Shown here one piece after another: positions 1-8,978 of a DNA stretch of 64,000 bases. Both the position numbers and the translations under genes were made by a program. This DNA is from Chitinophaga sp. (GTDB lineage: Bacteria; Bacteroidota; Bacteroidia; Chitinophagales; Chitinophagaceae). The stretch covers positions 186,001 to 250,000 of the forward strand of contig NZ_JAFAIX010000005.1 of NCBI RefSeq assembly GCF_019236475.1. The letters are read 5' to 3'. Numbering within the stretch: the stretch's first letter is position 1; every line of letters begins with the position of its first letter. Below the pieces are notes generated by a model, which was not told the DNA's origin, did not search any database, and saw nothing but the letters and a program-made list of their open reading frames with translations.

Positions 1-950
1 GTACGCTCGTAAGCGAGCCCCAGTACCTCTATACCACGATCCTTGTTCTTTTTGTACCAGTCGCTCAGATAATTCGTTTCATCCATGCAGTTAGGACACC
101 AGGAGCCCATCAGCGTGATAACGACGCCTTTTCCGCGGAAACGCTCATCCTGTAAACTCACCTTTTTACCATCCATATCTGGGAAGGAGAAGGTCAGCGG
201 ACCTGCGCCTGGCTTCAATGTAGCGAGGGTCGCTTCATCTTGCAGTTTGGCCGTGTCGTTCTTAACAGCCGTCCAACTTTCCTTTCCATCGCCAATACCA
301 GCGAAGAAAGTACCGCCCACAATGGAATCTCCGCTTACTTTGGCAGTGAACAGGTAAGCATGTGAACCATCGAAGGTAGAGAGTTTCAGGCTATCGCCAT
401 CTACAACGCCATCCAGGAAACGGTAATCGCCGGTGGTGGTCAGGAAGGTGCCATGCACCGTATTGCCTTGCTGTTTGAATTCGCCAATAGCGTAGGAAGA
501 GTCTTTATCTTTCCCCAGGAACCAAGTAGCCCAGCGGCCATTCACGGAGCCTTTAGCAGGCGTATTTACATGAAAACGTTCCGTAGTATTAGGTGTGGCA
601 GAAAATGGCACACTCACATCTTTATCGGCCAGATGGCGGGTCCAAGTACCGGTCATCTTACCATCTGCTTGTAATTGCGCTTTGAAATCAGAGTCGAAGA
701 ATGGCATTTTGATGAAGACGGAATCTCCCGTTACCTTCACATCGTCCACCAGCAGTCGATCCGTTGCATTCAGTACAAAGAGTACTTTATGACCAGCCGT
801 ATCTTTCACTTCAAAATTGAAAACAATCTCCGCACCATCTTTACGATGCAGTTTCGCCTGCCAGGTACCTGGTTGCAGGTCTTTTTTGGCGCCTACATTA
901 CATGCGGCGAGGGATATTCCTGCCACCAGGCAGCTCCATAATTTCTTCAT
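1..950 (-). CDS. TlpA-like thioredoxin-fold lipoprotein (3' end outside window)
   Basis: The minus-strand frame is open from an ATG at 950 to the window edge, so the C-terminus is missing. The N-terminus is a lipoprotein signal (MKKLWSCLVAGISLAAC), with the lipobox Cys predicted to be lipidated and the protein anchored in the periplasm. About 220 residues of beta-rich sequence with repeated GDS and GTW motifs follow, resembling the DUF4369-like N-terminal domain of Bacteroidota TlpA proteins. A thioredoxin-like segment then contains GSWCPNC, a CxxC redox centre. Known members are membrane-anchored thiol-disulfide reductases. AGG lies 8 nt before the ATG and is a possible weak ribosome site. 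Its specific partner cannot be read from the sequence. Confidence 0.85.
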   Translation of the reverse strand, partial: MKKLWSCLVAGISLAACNVGAKKDLQPGTWQAKLHRKDGAEIVFNFEVKDTAGHKVLFVLNATDRLLVDDVKVTGDSVFIKMPFFDSDFKAQLQADGKMTGTWTRHLADKDVSVPFSATPNTTERFHVNTPAKGSVNGRWATWFLGKDKDSSYAIGEFKQQGNTVHGTFLTTTGDYRFLDGVVDGDSLKLSTFDGSHAYLFTAKVSGDSIVGGTFFAGIGDGKESWTAVKNDTAKLQDEATLATLKPGAGPLTFSFPDMDGKKVSLQDERFRGKGVVITLMGSWCPNCMDETNYLSDWYKKNKDRGIEVLGLAYER

Positions 951-968
951 AGCTAAACCTTAAAAATG

Positions 969-1655
969 TTATTTGTTGTAGTTTCTTTCTCCGAAGAGCA
1001 GACTGCCGATACGTACCATGGTACTGCCTTCTTGCAATGCCAAAGGATAATCTGCGCTCATGCCTACGGAGCGTTCTTTGAAATAGTCCAGTGAGCTGAA
1101 ATATTTATTTTTTACAGCGTCGAAAATTTCATGGAGCTGGTGGAACTCTTTTCGAATCTGTTTTTCGTCTGTTGTATTGGTGGCCATGGCCATCAGTCCT
1201 ACGATGCGTACACCTGAGAATTGTTCCTGTTCTTGCTGCCAGGTATCCAGCAGGCTGTACAGCTCGGCTTCATCAAGTCCAAATTTAGTTTCTTCTGCTG
1301 CAATATGCAACTGTAACAAGCAATCAATGACCCTGTTATTTTTTTGTGCTTGTTTATGTATTTCTGTCAACAGTTTCCCGCTGTCTACTGCATGAATCAT
1401 TTTTACAAACGGCGCGATATACTTTACCTTATTGGATTGCAGGTGTCCGATGAAGTGCCAGTCGATATCCACAGGGAGTACGGCCTGTTTATCAACTAGT
1501 TCCTGTACATAGTTCTCTCCGAAGATACGTTGCCCTGCTGCATAGAGGGCTTCTACATCTTCTACAGGTTTTGTTTTGGAAACTGCTACCAGTCTTGCTT
1601 TATAAGGGGCCAGTTCGGCCAGGACTTGATTATATGCCGTAAGATTAATTGCCAT
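969..1655 (-). CDS. YggS/PROSC-family pyridoxal-phosphate homeostasis protein
   Basis: This 228-residue cytoplasmic protein has the usual length of the YggS/YBL036C family, a single-domain PLP-binding TIM barrel without known enzyme activity that buffers free PLP. The PLP lysine lies in VAVSKTKP (Lys27). Other family signatures are GENYVQEL near 46-53, WHFIGHLQSNK near 66-76, a GLMAMATN strand and the C-terminal SVGMSADYPLALQEGSTMVRIGS phosphate-binding region (around 197-219). It lies 18 bp downstream of the TlpA-like gene start and could share a transcript with it. The 3' flank of the upstream gene holds the first composite hairpin element. Confidence 0.93.
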   Translation of the reverse strand: MAINLTAYNQVLAELAPYKARLVAVSKTKPVEDVEALYAAGQRIFGENYVQELVDKQAVLPVDIDWHFIGHLQSNKVKYIAPFVKMIHAVDSGKLLTEIHKQAQKNNRVIDCLLQLHIAAEETKFGLDEAELYSLLDTWQQEQEQFSGVRIVGLMAMATNTTDEKQIRKEFHQLHEIFDAVKNKYFSSLDYFKERSVGMSADYPLALQEGSTMVRIGSLLFGERNYNK

Positions 1656-1700
1656 TTGGCAAAAATAGGGAAGATTGGCTGGATATGCCAGATATGGCTT

Positions 1701-1800
1701 AAAAACGAGCGGAGTGACGTCTGCGACGTCACTCCGCTCGTTTTTATTTTTTTCATCGTCCCTGCCCGCTGGGCAGGGACGATAGGTAGAAGCGTTTGGG
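1701..1800. repeat. Composite double-hairpin element, copy 1
   Basis: Hairpin 1 pairs 1701-1720 with 1726-1745 perfectly (20 bp) around loop CTGCG, with A-tract and T-tract ends that would terminate transcription in both directions. Hairpin 2 pairs 1756-1767 with 1771-1782 (TCGTCCCTGCCC, loop GCT). The tail AGAAGCGTTT follows at 1788-1797. It lies upstream of the yggS-like start and just 3' of the acyl-CoA dehydrogenase stop, so it probably ends that gene's transcript. Four related copies occur in this window. Confidence 0.85.
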
Positions 1801-1813
1801 CAATTATGGCAGA

Positions 1814-2953
1814 TTATTGCAGGATTGATCTTGCGATAACGATGCGTTGCACTTCGGAAGTACCCTCGTAGATCTGGGTAATTTTAGCATCACGCATGAG
1901 GCGTTCTACGTGGTATTCTTTCACGAATCCGTAACCACCGTGTACTTGAACGGCTTCTGTGGTCACCCACATGGCAGTTTCAGAAGCAAATACTTTGGCC
2001 ATGGAACCGCTGAGGGTATAATCCAGGTGATGATCTTTTTCCCAGGCTGCTTTCATGCAAAGCAGGCGGGAAGCTTCGATACGGGTAGCCATATCTGCCA
2101 GTTTGAACTGGATAGCTTGGTGCTGGGAAATTTCTTTACCGAAAGCTTTTCTTTCTTTAGAATATTTCAAAGCCAGTTCATAGGCGCCGCTGGCAATACC
2201 GAGGGCTTGGGAAGCAATACCGATACGACCACCAGCCAATGTTTTCATGGCAAATTTAAAACCGAAACCATCTTCGCCGATGCGGTTTTCTTTTGGCACG
2301 ATTACATCTTGGAACATGATGCTATGGGTATCGCTACCGCGGATACCGAGTTTATTTTCTTTCGCGCCAACGGTTACACCAGGACTTTTCTTCTCTACAA
2401 TAAAGGCGTTAATACCTTTGCTACCTTTTTCCGGGTGTGTTTGGGCGATTACCAGGTATACGCTGGCAGAGTTACCGTTGGTGATCCAGTTTTTAGTTCC
2501 ATTGAGGAGATAATGGTCTCCTTTATCTTCTGCGGTGGTACGCTGGGAAGTAGCGTCTGAACCGGCTTCCGGCTCACTAAGAAGGAAGGCGCCAATGATC
2601 TCACCTTTGGCCAGGGGAACGAGGTATTTTTGTTTTTGTTCTTCTGTGCCGAAAGTTTCGAGGCCCCAGCAAACGAGGGAGTTATTTACGCTCATCACTA
2701 CGGATGCAGAAGCATCTATTTTTGAAATTTCTTCCATTGCAATCACATAGGAAATGGTATCCAGACCGGCGCCGCCGTATTTAGGACTTACCATCATTCC
2801 AAGGAACCCGAGTTCTCCCAGTTTCTTGATCTGTTCTGCAGGAAATTGTTGTTTTTCGTCTCTCTCTATTACACCGGGTAAGAGCTCATTTACAGCGAAG
2901 TCGCGAGCGGCTTTCTGTATCATGAGGTGTTCTTCTGTGATTTGATAATCCAT
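1814..2953 (-). CDS. Acyl-CoA dehydrogenase (short-chain, butyryl-CoA type)
   Basis: The 379-residue length is standard for this FAD-dependent family, which oxidises acyl-CoA to trans-2-enoyl-CoA and passes electrons to electron-transfer flavoprotein. The N-terminal helical domain, the FAD and substrate segments (FLLSEPEAGSDA near 120-131, NGTKNWITNGNSA near 151-163) and the C-terminal QVHGGYGF motif are all present. IYEGTSEVQ near the end places the catalytic base at about Glu363, the position used by short and medium-chain enzymes. Chain-length preference cannot be settled from sequence alone. The crotonase at 18863-19642 would act on the next step of beta-oxidation but is not in the same operon. 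Confidence 0.95.
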   Translation of the reverse strand: MDYQITEEHLMIQKAARDFAVNELLPGVIERDEKQQFPAEQIKKLGELGFLGMMVSPKYGGAGLDTISYVIAMEEISKIDASASVVMSVNNSLVCWGLETFGTEEQKQKYLVPLAKGEIIGAFLLSEPEAGSDATSQRTTAEDKGDHYLLNGTKNWITNGNSASVYLVIAQTHPEKGSKGINAFIVEKKSPGVTVGAKENKLGIRGSDTHSIMFQDVIVPKENRIGEDGFGFKFAMKTLAGGRIGIASQALGIASGAYELALKYSKERKAFGKEISQHQAIQFKLADMATRIEASRLLCMKAAWEKDHHLDYTLSGSMAKVFASETAMWVTTEAVQVHGGYGFVKEYHVERLMRDAKITQIYEGTSEVQRIVIARSILQ

Positions 2954-3198
2954 GTAAGTTTGGTTGTTTTAGTGTGATACGCACAAATTATCCATAAATA
3001 AGGAGCTAAAAAAATGCCCTTCATAAAATTCAATGTTGTATACCAGATCGATGGGATTATTGAATAAATCGCTACAATAACGCTACCACATTGGATATAG
3101 TTTATTAAACCGATCTTCTTTTTTGCCTCCAGGGCGACTCTCTGCTTTGGGGGTTCAGGTAAAATCCCTTAGCTTGCCATATAGCATATTCCCTTTTT

Positions 3199-4146
3199 AT
3201 GAAGAATATCAAGATAATAGAAGTAAAATCAGAGATAGGAGCAGGTACTCGCGGCGCCAGTCTGGGCGTGGAAGCGATAAAGATTGCCGCCCTGGATTTC
3301 ATGAGTAACTTCTTTGTTCACTTTCCTACAGAAGCCATCGAAACTGAGAACAAGCTGCTGTTTGAACCCATTGAATCGCCTTACGCCAAAAGAATCAAAG
3401 GTTTGCTCACGATGTATGAGCGTATCAGCAAGAGTGTTTCTGAAACTGTGAAAGCCAACTGGTTCCCGGTGTTATTATCCGGAGATCACAGTACCGCAGG
3501 TGCCACTATTGCGGGTTTGAAGATGGCGCATCCTAAGTCCAAGCTGGGCGTGATATGGATCGATGCCCATGCGGATCTGCATACGCCATATACTACGCCT
3601 TCCGGCAATATGCACGGGATGCCGCTGGCCACTGCTATTGCGGAAGATAACATCGACTGTAAGGTGCATGAAATTGATGAGCAGACCGCCAAGAGCTGGA
3701 ATGCCCTGAAAAATATTGGTAAGATCGCGCCGAAGGTATTACCGGAGGACATTGTATTCATATCCCTGCGGGATTATGAAAAGGAAGAAGACCATCTGAT
3801 CAAACAGTATGGCATGAAGGTGATCACCACCAGCGAAGTGCGCAGAAAGGGACCGGAAGCGATTTCCAGGTCTGTTTTCCGCTATCTGAGTGATTGTGAT
3901 TACATCTATGTCTCGTTTGACGTGGATAGTCTGGATTCCTCCATTTCCAAGGGTACTGGAACGCCGGTGAGCAATGGGTTACGTGAAAGAGAAGCAGAAG
4001 ACTTGATTTCGAAGTTTATGCAGCATCGGAAGATTTGCTGTTTTGAAATCACGGAAGTCAATCCTACATTGGATCGGGAGAACTTGATGGCGGAGATAGC
4101 ATTTAATATCCTGCAGCGTAGTGTGAATGTGCTGATGATGAATTAG
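3199..4146 (+). CDS. Arginase (ureohydrolase family)
   Basis: This 315-residue cytoplasmic metalloenzyme hydrolyses L-arginine to ornithine and urea. The binuclear manganese ligands are visible: His97 in SGDHST, Asp122/His124/Asp126 in IDAHADLH, and the two aspartates of FDVDSLD near residue 240. GTGTPVSNGL favours arginase over agmatinase or formiminoglutamase, though ureohydrolase substrate calls carry some risk. The start at 3199 is the first ATG that keeps the N-terminal strand; no strong Shine-Dalgarno precedes it. The TAG stop is the first part of a GGGAGACAGCCAGG repeat also found elsewhere in the window. Confidence 0.88.
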   Translation: MKNIKIIEVKSEIGAGTRGASLGVEAIKIAALDFMSNFFVHFPTEAIETENKLLFEPIESPYAKRIKGLLTMYERISKSVSETVKANWFPVLLSGDHSTAGATIAGLKMAHPKSKLGVIWIDAHADLHTPYTTPSGNMHGMPLATAIAEDNIDCKVHEIDEQTAKSWNALKNIGKIAPKVLPEDIVFISLRDYEKEEDHLIKQYGMKVITTSEVRRKGPEAISRSVFRYLSDCDYIYVSFDVDSLDSSISKGTGTPVSNGLREREAEDLISKFMQHRKICCFEITEVNPTLDRENLMAEIAFNILQRSVNVLMMN

Positions 4147-4162
4147 GGAGACAGCCAGGCCT
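4144..4162 (+). repeat. Stop-codon-associated GGGAGACAGCCAGGCCT repeat
   Basis: The arginase stop TAG runs directly into this sequence. The same 17 bases (4146-4162) recur at 10911-10927 on the minus strand, again just after a stop codon. A related sequence starts at the stop of the gene ending at 55095. Confidence 0.6.
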
Positions 4163-4227
4163 CGTGTGACAGGCTTTACATAATGCAATGGGCTGGCCAA
4201 ATGCTCAGCGCAGCATCACTGCCTATC

Positions 4228-4308
4228 AAAAAAAAGAAAATGGGATAACGTCTGCGACGTTATCCCATTTTCTTTTTTTTGTCGCCCTGCCCAGCGGGCA
4301 GGGGCGAC
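4228..4308. repeat. Composite double-hairpin element, copy 2
   Basis: Hairpin 1 pairs 4228-4251 with 4257-4280 perfectly (24 bp) around loop CTGCG, bounded by A8 and T8 tracts. Hairpin 2 (4281-4292 with 4296-4308) is GTCGCCCTGCCC, loop AGC, with a single-base bulge, and is followed by A-rich sequence. It sits between the convergent arginase and DUF3810 genes and should act as a bidirectional terminator. The outer stem differs from copy 1 while the ACGT-CTGCG-ACGT core is the same. Confidence 0.85.
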
Positions 4309-4329
4309 AAAAAAGAGAAAAGCTTGGTC

Positions 4330-5415
4330 TTATTTTATATCGAAGTAGGTAATCAGCCAAGCGGTTACTTCACTATAGGAGTGAATTCCCTTCAGTTGCT
4401 TATTAGCCTTCAGGTATTGATCATAGAACATGCTACTGTAGTCATCCAATTTCCCTTCATACCTTCTATAGAACTGCACGATCGCCTTATAATCCTTTCT
4501 TACTCCGGGTACTGCTTTATGCCATACTTCGTGGGCCAGGGTGGTATCTCTCCAAGATAATTGGCGAACGCTGTACAGCAACATTTCTAGGTTAGCGGAA
4601 TAACGGAAACGGCTATCCGTAGTACTAGTAGCGGCTAAGTAGCCTACAAAATTGGCATCTTCTTCTGACGCGTAGCCCAACTGATGAGCTATTTCATGAC
4701 AGGTAATAAAGGGGAGCATGACATCCGGAGAGGTCGTGTTGACCTGGGCCTCATTGGTCCATGGGTTGAGATAACCGGTAGTACCTGTATAATTCAGCCA
4801 CTCGCCGAACAGCGCCTTTTTGACGCTGGGATGTTCATACCTGAAAGCTGGCCATCTCCCGGAAGCAGCATCATACGCCATAATAGCCCTTTTAAAAACA
4901 GGAATGCTGCTGGTGTCAGCGCCAGTGACTTCCAGCGTATCACCCAGCAGGAGCTTGTCGCGGTTCACCAGTTGCACCAGTGTATCCGACAAACGATAGA
5001 GTTGATCCGTATTATAAGGGCCAGAAACAAGCTTTGTATCCGGTGTCAGTGGCTGTCTTTCGTAATTTAAACCCCAGAGTATGAGGAAGGCTAAATAGAG
5101 GTTTAGCAGGGCATGAATGCCTTTCAGCAATTGATAACCTGCCCTTCCCCACTCCGCGCGAATCAGTTTATAACATAGTTTTAACAAATAAAATATTCCT
5201 GTTATAATCCACACTGTATAAATTACGTCGCCAACACTAAAAGGCACTATACCTGTAAGTTGTCTGAAAACCGCGCTGGTCCACTTATACCACCCACTGA
5301 AGTAGAAGTATCCGAACCGGGAACTCCAGCCCATTAATCCTTTTAACAACAGTATAGCCGTCAGTGTTAGTATAATACGGATAACCTTTACTCTAATTTT
5401 GGTTTTTAATTCCAT
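4330..5415 (-). CDS. DUF3810 family membrane protein with HExxH motif
   Basis: This 361-residue protein starts with hydrophobic helices (residues about 10-30, 50-85 and 100-120) and then a soluble domain. TCHEIAHQLGYASEEDANF contains HExxH followed by a downstream Glu, the zinc-binding pattern of gluzincin-type metallopeptidases, so a membrane-anchored metalloprotease is plausible. This family is common in Bacteroidota but its substrate is unknown to me. Its ATG at 5415 is only 12 bp from the divergent kinase ATG at 5428, so each gene's promoter must overlap the other's coding region unless the true start lies inside. Confidence 0.85.
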   Translation of the reverse strand: MELKTKIRVKVIRIILTLTAILLLKGLMGWSSRFGYFYFSGWYKWTSAVFRQLTGIVPFSVGDVIYTVWIITGIFYLLKLCYKLIRAEWGRAGYQLLKGIHALLNLYLAFLILWGLNYERQPLTPDTKLVSGPYNTDQLYRLSDTLVQLVNRDKLLLGDTLEVTGADTSSIPVFKRAIMAYDAASGRWPAFRYEHPSVKKALFGEWLNYTGTTGYLNPWTNEAQVNTTSPDVMLPFITCHEIAHQLGYASEEDANFVGYLAATSTTDSRFRYSANLEMLLYSVRQLSWRDTTLAHEVWHKAVPGVRKDYKAIVQFYRRYEGKLDDYSSMFYDQYLKANKQLKGIHSYSEVTAWLITYFDIK

Positions 5416-5427
5416 AGAAGAAGGAGC

Positions 5428-6306
5428 ATGATAGATGAATCTTTACAAATTTTGCTTGGCGGAGCCATATCTGAAAAACTGCAGGTGAAAATACACATTA
5501 ATGAGGCAAAAAGCGTTGGTGGCGGAGATATAAACGAAACATTCCGGATAAACACCAACGAAGGGTATTTTTTCCTTAAGCTAAACGATGCCGCCAGGTA
5601 TCCTGAAATGTTCCGTCAGGAATTTGCAGGATTGGAAGTGCTGCGTAAAGCTAGGGCATTGGCTGTACCGCGCCCTATGGCCACTGGAACGGCCGGCAAT
5701 AAGACCTTTTTGTTAATGGAATTTGTACAAAAAGGGAATGCAATTGGCGATTTCTGGGAAGATTTCGCGGCCGGACTAGCCCGTCAGCATATGCAAACCC
5801 ACGAAACATTTGGTTTTCCTACACCTAATTACATCGGAACAATTAAGCAATACAACACCCCTTATACCAATTGGTCGGTATTTTATGCCTTTAACCGATT
5901 GATGCCACTCACCAAACTGGGATATGACAAGGGCATCATAGAAAGCAGTGTAGTAAAGCAAATGGAACGGTTATGTCGTCAATTACCGAAGTTATTTCCA
6001 CAGGAGAAGCCAGCACTATTGCATGGCGATCTATGGTCAGGTAATTTCCTGATAGGTGCTGATGGCAAGGCATGTGTCTTTGATCCGGCTGTGTATTATG
6101 GGCACAGGGAAATGGATCTTGGCATGGCAAGACTGTTCGGTGGCTTTGATACCAGGTTTTATTATGCTTATCAGTCGATATATCCTTTAGCTCCGGGCTG
6201 GCAGCAGCGAATAGGGATATGTCAGTTATATCCGTTGCTGGTGCATACCCTATTGTTTGGAGGGAACTACTACAGTTCTGTCAGGGAGATATTAGCAGCT
6301 TATTAA
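5428..6306 (+). CDS. Fructosamine kinase family protein
   Basis: This 292-residue protein has the aminoglycoside-phosphotransferase-like kinase fold of fructosamine/ketosamine-3-kinases, which phosphorylate sugar adducts on protein amines and so trigger deglycation. The N-terminal GGGDINETFRI loop and the FFLKLN lysine fit the ATP-binding lobe. HGDLWSGNFL (near 199-208) is the catalytic loop with its Asp, and FDPAVYYGHREMDLGMA (near 217-233) is the metal-binding Asp and the family signature. GAAGAAGGAG ends 3 nt before the ATG, an unusually good ribosome site for this phylum. Its stop is 5 bp from the stop of the convergent histidine kinase gene. Confidence 0.92.
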   Translation: MIDESLQILLGGAISEKLQVKIHINEAKSVGGGDINETFRINTNEGYFFLKLNDAARYPEMFRQEFAGLEVLRKARALAVPRPMATGTAGNKTFLLMEFVQKGNAIGDFWEDFAAGLARQHMQTHETFGFPTPNYIGTIKQYNTPYTNWSVFYAFNRLMPLTKLGYDKGIIESSVVKQMERLCRQLPKLFPQEKPALLHGDLWSGNFLIGADGKACVFDPAVYYGHREMDLGMARLFGGFDTRFYYAYQSIYPLAPGWQQRIGICQLYPLLVHTLLFGGNYYSSVREILAAY

Positions 6307-6311
6307 TTAAA

Positions 6312-8726
6312 TCAAAGGCCGTTGGTTTCGATGAATTTGCGCATTTTCTCGTATTCCTCGTTCACTATCGGATAATATTTGTTCATTTCACTTACAATCT
6401 CGTTGTAGAGGCGGGTGATTTCGTCCTTGCGTTGATCCTGGTCGGTGACGAGGATGCCTTCCAGGGTTTGAATTTTTTCGGTGATCCATGTAAGTCCGAC
6501 CATGGCGAAGTTTGGCTTCAGTTTATGGAGGTTGAATTTCATGGTAGTCCAGTCGGATTTTTCCAGTTGTTCCCCCACTTTTGCCATTTCATCCTTGATG
6601 ATACGGATAAATATTTCGAAGAGATCGGCGGCATAGGAGATATTATTTTCATACAGTCCGTTGAGGAACTGGACATTTAAGTCGGGATTGAAATCATAGC
6701 CGCTGATATTCTGCACTTCTTCCATTATAATTTCTGTTTCGTCTTCGTTGAGATATTTGTTGAACAACTGCAACAGTTGATCAGGAGTATAAGGTTTGGT
6801 TAATATATCCGAGATGCCGGCTTCGCGGGCCATGGTAGCGGTGCTTTCCATAGCAACGGCGGTAGTTGCGATCACGGGGGTGGCTACGTTTGGCAGGTTT
6901 TCGTCTGCCCTAATTTTCTGGGCCAGTTCCAGGCCGTTCATACCAGGAATTCTGATATCCATGAGAATAAGGTCATATTGTCTGGATTCCAGGAAATAAA
7001 TAGCGTCTGGTCCGTTTGTAGCTACATTGTAATTGATTTTATATTTCTGCAGCAGGCTCATGATGTAGCGGAGGTTCATTTGATTATCCTCTACAACCAG
7101 GATGTTTGCATTTTCAAAAGTGCGTTGTTGCAGTTTTCTGCCTGTATTGCGATTGCCGGCGGCCAGTGGTTTGCCGGTATCCATGAAGGGCAGGGTAAAG
7201 CAGAAAGCAGTTTGAAAGCCTGGTACATCATCCACTACGATCGTGCCGCCTTGTAATTCCACCAATTGCTTAGCGATGGCCAGTCCGAGTCCGGTGCCGC
7301 CGTATTTCTCCCGAATATCCCCTTCCGCTTGTTTATAATTGCGGAAGATATGCTCCAATTTATCTTTTTTGATACCTATACCGGTGTCGCATACACGAAA
7401 GCTGATCCACATTTTATTATTGAGCCAGCTTTCCTGTTGTACTCGAATCGCGATTTGGCCTTCTGTTGTAAATTTCTCTGCATTACCTAACAAATTGAGT
7501 AATATTTGGTTCAGGAGCATATTATCTCCAATCAGCCAGGTATTGATAGCAGGGTCTAGTTCCGCAGTAATTTTCACTGGTCGGCGGCCTAGTTTTAGTT
7601 CAAAGGTATGTCTAAGTGATTGAATCAGTTCCCTCAGGTGGAATTCCCGTTGGTTTACCTGTAATTCGCCGGCTTCGATGCGGGAAATATCGAGAATATC
7701 GCTGACAATACCCAGCAGTATTCCGGAAGAATGTTTCAGGAGGTTGATATATTCCTTTTGTTGGTTGTCCAGTTGTGTTTCCTCGAGGAGGTGGGCCATA
7801 CCGATGATCGCGTTGAGGGGCGTTCGGATTTCGTGGCTCATGCTGGCGAGGAATTCTTTTTGGGCCTGGCGGGCTTCTTCCGCTGCGGCGCGGGCATTTT
7901 CCAGGTCCTGTTGCAGTACTTTTTGGCGGGTAATATCCATGTGAACCGCCGCGCCGCCTGTGATGTGACCATTGCGGTCGTATACGTTGGTGGAGCTACA
8001 GAGCACCCATCGGCGGGAGCCGTCTTTGAGGACTACTTCCAGGTCGTATAGTAGCGGGACATTATCGTTTAATCTTTTTTTCCGGAGGGCTCTGGCAAAG
8101 GTTCTTTTCTCTGCCGGCACGAATACTTCCGTGATATTTTTGCCGATAAGTTCCTCTTCTTTATATCCCGAGAGGCGGCAGAAGCTTTCATAGACCCGGG
8201 TAATTTTCCCTTCCAGGTCTGTTTCGCACATGGCCGCGTTCAGGTTATTGAGAACGGATCTAAATTTTTCCTCATTCCATCTGATGGCGTCTTCCACGCT
8301 TCTTCGGCGGGTGATATCCACGATTTGCCAGATGCTGCCCATAAACTGGGAGCCTTCAAAGAGGGGCAAGTGGGTCACTTCCCGATAGTGGCCATCGGCG
8401 AAGGGAAGTTCCCATCCGAACCAAGGTTTTTTATCTTTTCTGAGCGTGCGTAATTGTTTTTTAAACGCCTCTGGATCGGCGAGTAGTGGCGCCAGGATAT
8501 TGATAACGGTAGACCAGGCAGCTTTATAGGGGATGATATCGCCGATATGTTGTTTCAGGACATCGTTCACCCATATGCATTGGTATTTTTCGTTATTCAC
8601 CATTATTCCGGCATTGGTTTGCTGGAGCCAGGCGCTGATGGGCATAGCGAACAGATCGGGAATACTGGTGGTATTTCCCGCTGGTGGTGCAGTTGTTCTG
8701 TTAGCTTTTTTTCCTATCGACTTCAT
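6312..8726 (-). CDS. Hybrid sensor histidine kinase/response regulator with PAS, REC and HPt domains
   Basis: This 804-residue multi-step phosphorelay protein has no evident membrane segment, so it is probably a cytoplasmic sensor. In order: two or more PAS domains (about 30-280; the second contains YKEEELIGKNITEVF), a short coiled coil, HisKA with the phosphoacceptor His in FLASMSHEIRTPLNAI (about 297), HATPase_c with GGTGLGLAIAKQLVEL, a receiver domain with the phosphoacceptor Asp in LILMDIRIPGMNG (about 588), and a C-terminal HPt domain with NLHKLKPNFAMVG (His about 733). The output partner is not encoded nearby. The 222 bp 5' of its start are AT-rich and shared with the divergent yceD promoter. 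Confidence 0.93.
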   Translation of the reverse strand: MKSIGKKANRTTAPPAGNTTSIPDLFAMPISAWLQQTNAGIMVNNEKYQCIWVNDVLKQHIGDIIPYKAAWSTVINILAPLLADPEAFKKQLRTLRKDKKPWFGWELPFADGHYREVTHLPLFEGSQFMGSIWQIVDITRRRSVEDAIRWNEEKFRSVLNNLNAAMCETDLEGKITRVYESFCRLSGYKEEELIGKNITEVFVPAEKRTFARALRKKRLNDNVPLLYDLEVVLKDGSRRWVLCSSTNVYDRNGHITGGAAVHMDITRQKVLQQDLENARAAAEEARQAQKEFLASMSHEIRTPLNAIIGMAHLLEETQLDNQQKEYINLLKHSSGILLGIVSDILDISRIEAGELQVNQREFHLRELIQSLRHTFELKLGRRPVKITAELDPAINTWLIGDNMLLNQILLNLLGNAEKFTTEGQIAIRVQQESWLNNKMWISFRVCDTGIGIKKDKLEHIFRNYKQAEGDIREKYGGTGLGLAIAKQLVELQGGTIVVDDVPGFQTAFCFTLPFMDTGKPLAAGNRNTGRKLQQRTFENANILVVEDNQMNLRYIMSLLQKYKINYNVATNGPDAIYFLESRQYDLILMDIRIPGMNGLELAQKIRADENLPNVATPVIATTAVAMESTATMAREAGISDILTKPYTPDQLLQLFNKYLNEDETEIIMEEVQNISGYDFNPDLNVQFLNGLYENNISYAADLFEIFIRIIKDEMAKVGEQLEKSDWTTMKFNLHKLKPNFAMVGLTWITEKIQTLEGILVTDQDQRKDEITRLYNEIVSEMNKYYPIVNEEYEKMRKFIETNGL

Positions 8727-8921
8727 CGTTTTTTTGATGGAATAGGGGGACTAAGGGTTTTCAATTATAAAACTTTGCGAAATTGGGGGTGGAATACCGG
8801 TTTAAAAGACTACCTTTGTAATCCTCGCCAGGTGCCGCAAAGCAGAAATATGGCTGATATTTTATTACTATATAAATATATATATAAATATAATATCAAT
8901 AGTGAACAAATTTAGGAAATT

Positions 8922-8951
8922 TTTGCAATTGCAAATATTTAATTACCTTTG
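8922..8951 (+). promoter_or_regulatory. Promoter of the yceD-rpmF-plsX operon
   Basis: TTTG at 8922-8925 and TACCTTTG at 8944-8951 are separated by 18 nt, matching the Bacteroidota primary sigma consensus (TTTG then TAnnTTTG). Transcription would start near 8958, leaving a short leader before the ATG at 8979. Another TACCTTTG at 8811-8818 lacks a matching upstream element. Confidence 0.75.
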
Positions 8952-8978
8952 CATCCCTCTAAAAGTGAGGATATTGTT

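Noticed and set aside
1847..2560. 237-codon open frame on the plus strand
   Set aside because: It is antisense to acyl-CoA dehydrogenase; composition is that of a shadow.
8949..8978. TTG start extending the YceD protein by ten residues
   Set aside because: The TTG lies in the -7 promoter element and upstream of the expected transcription start.
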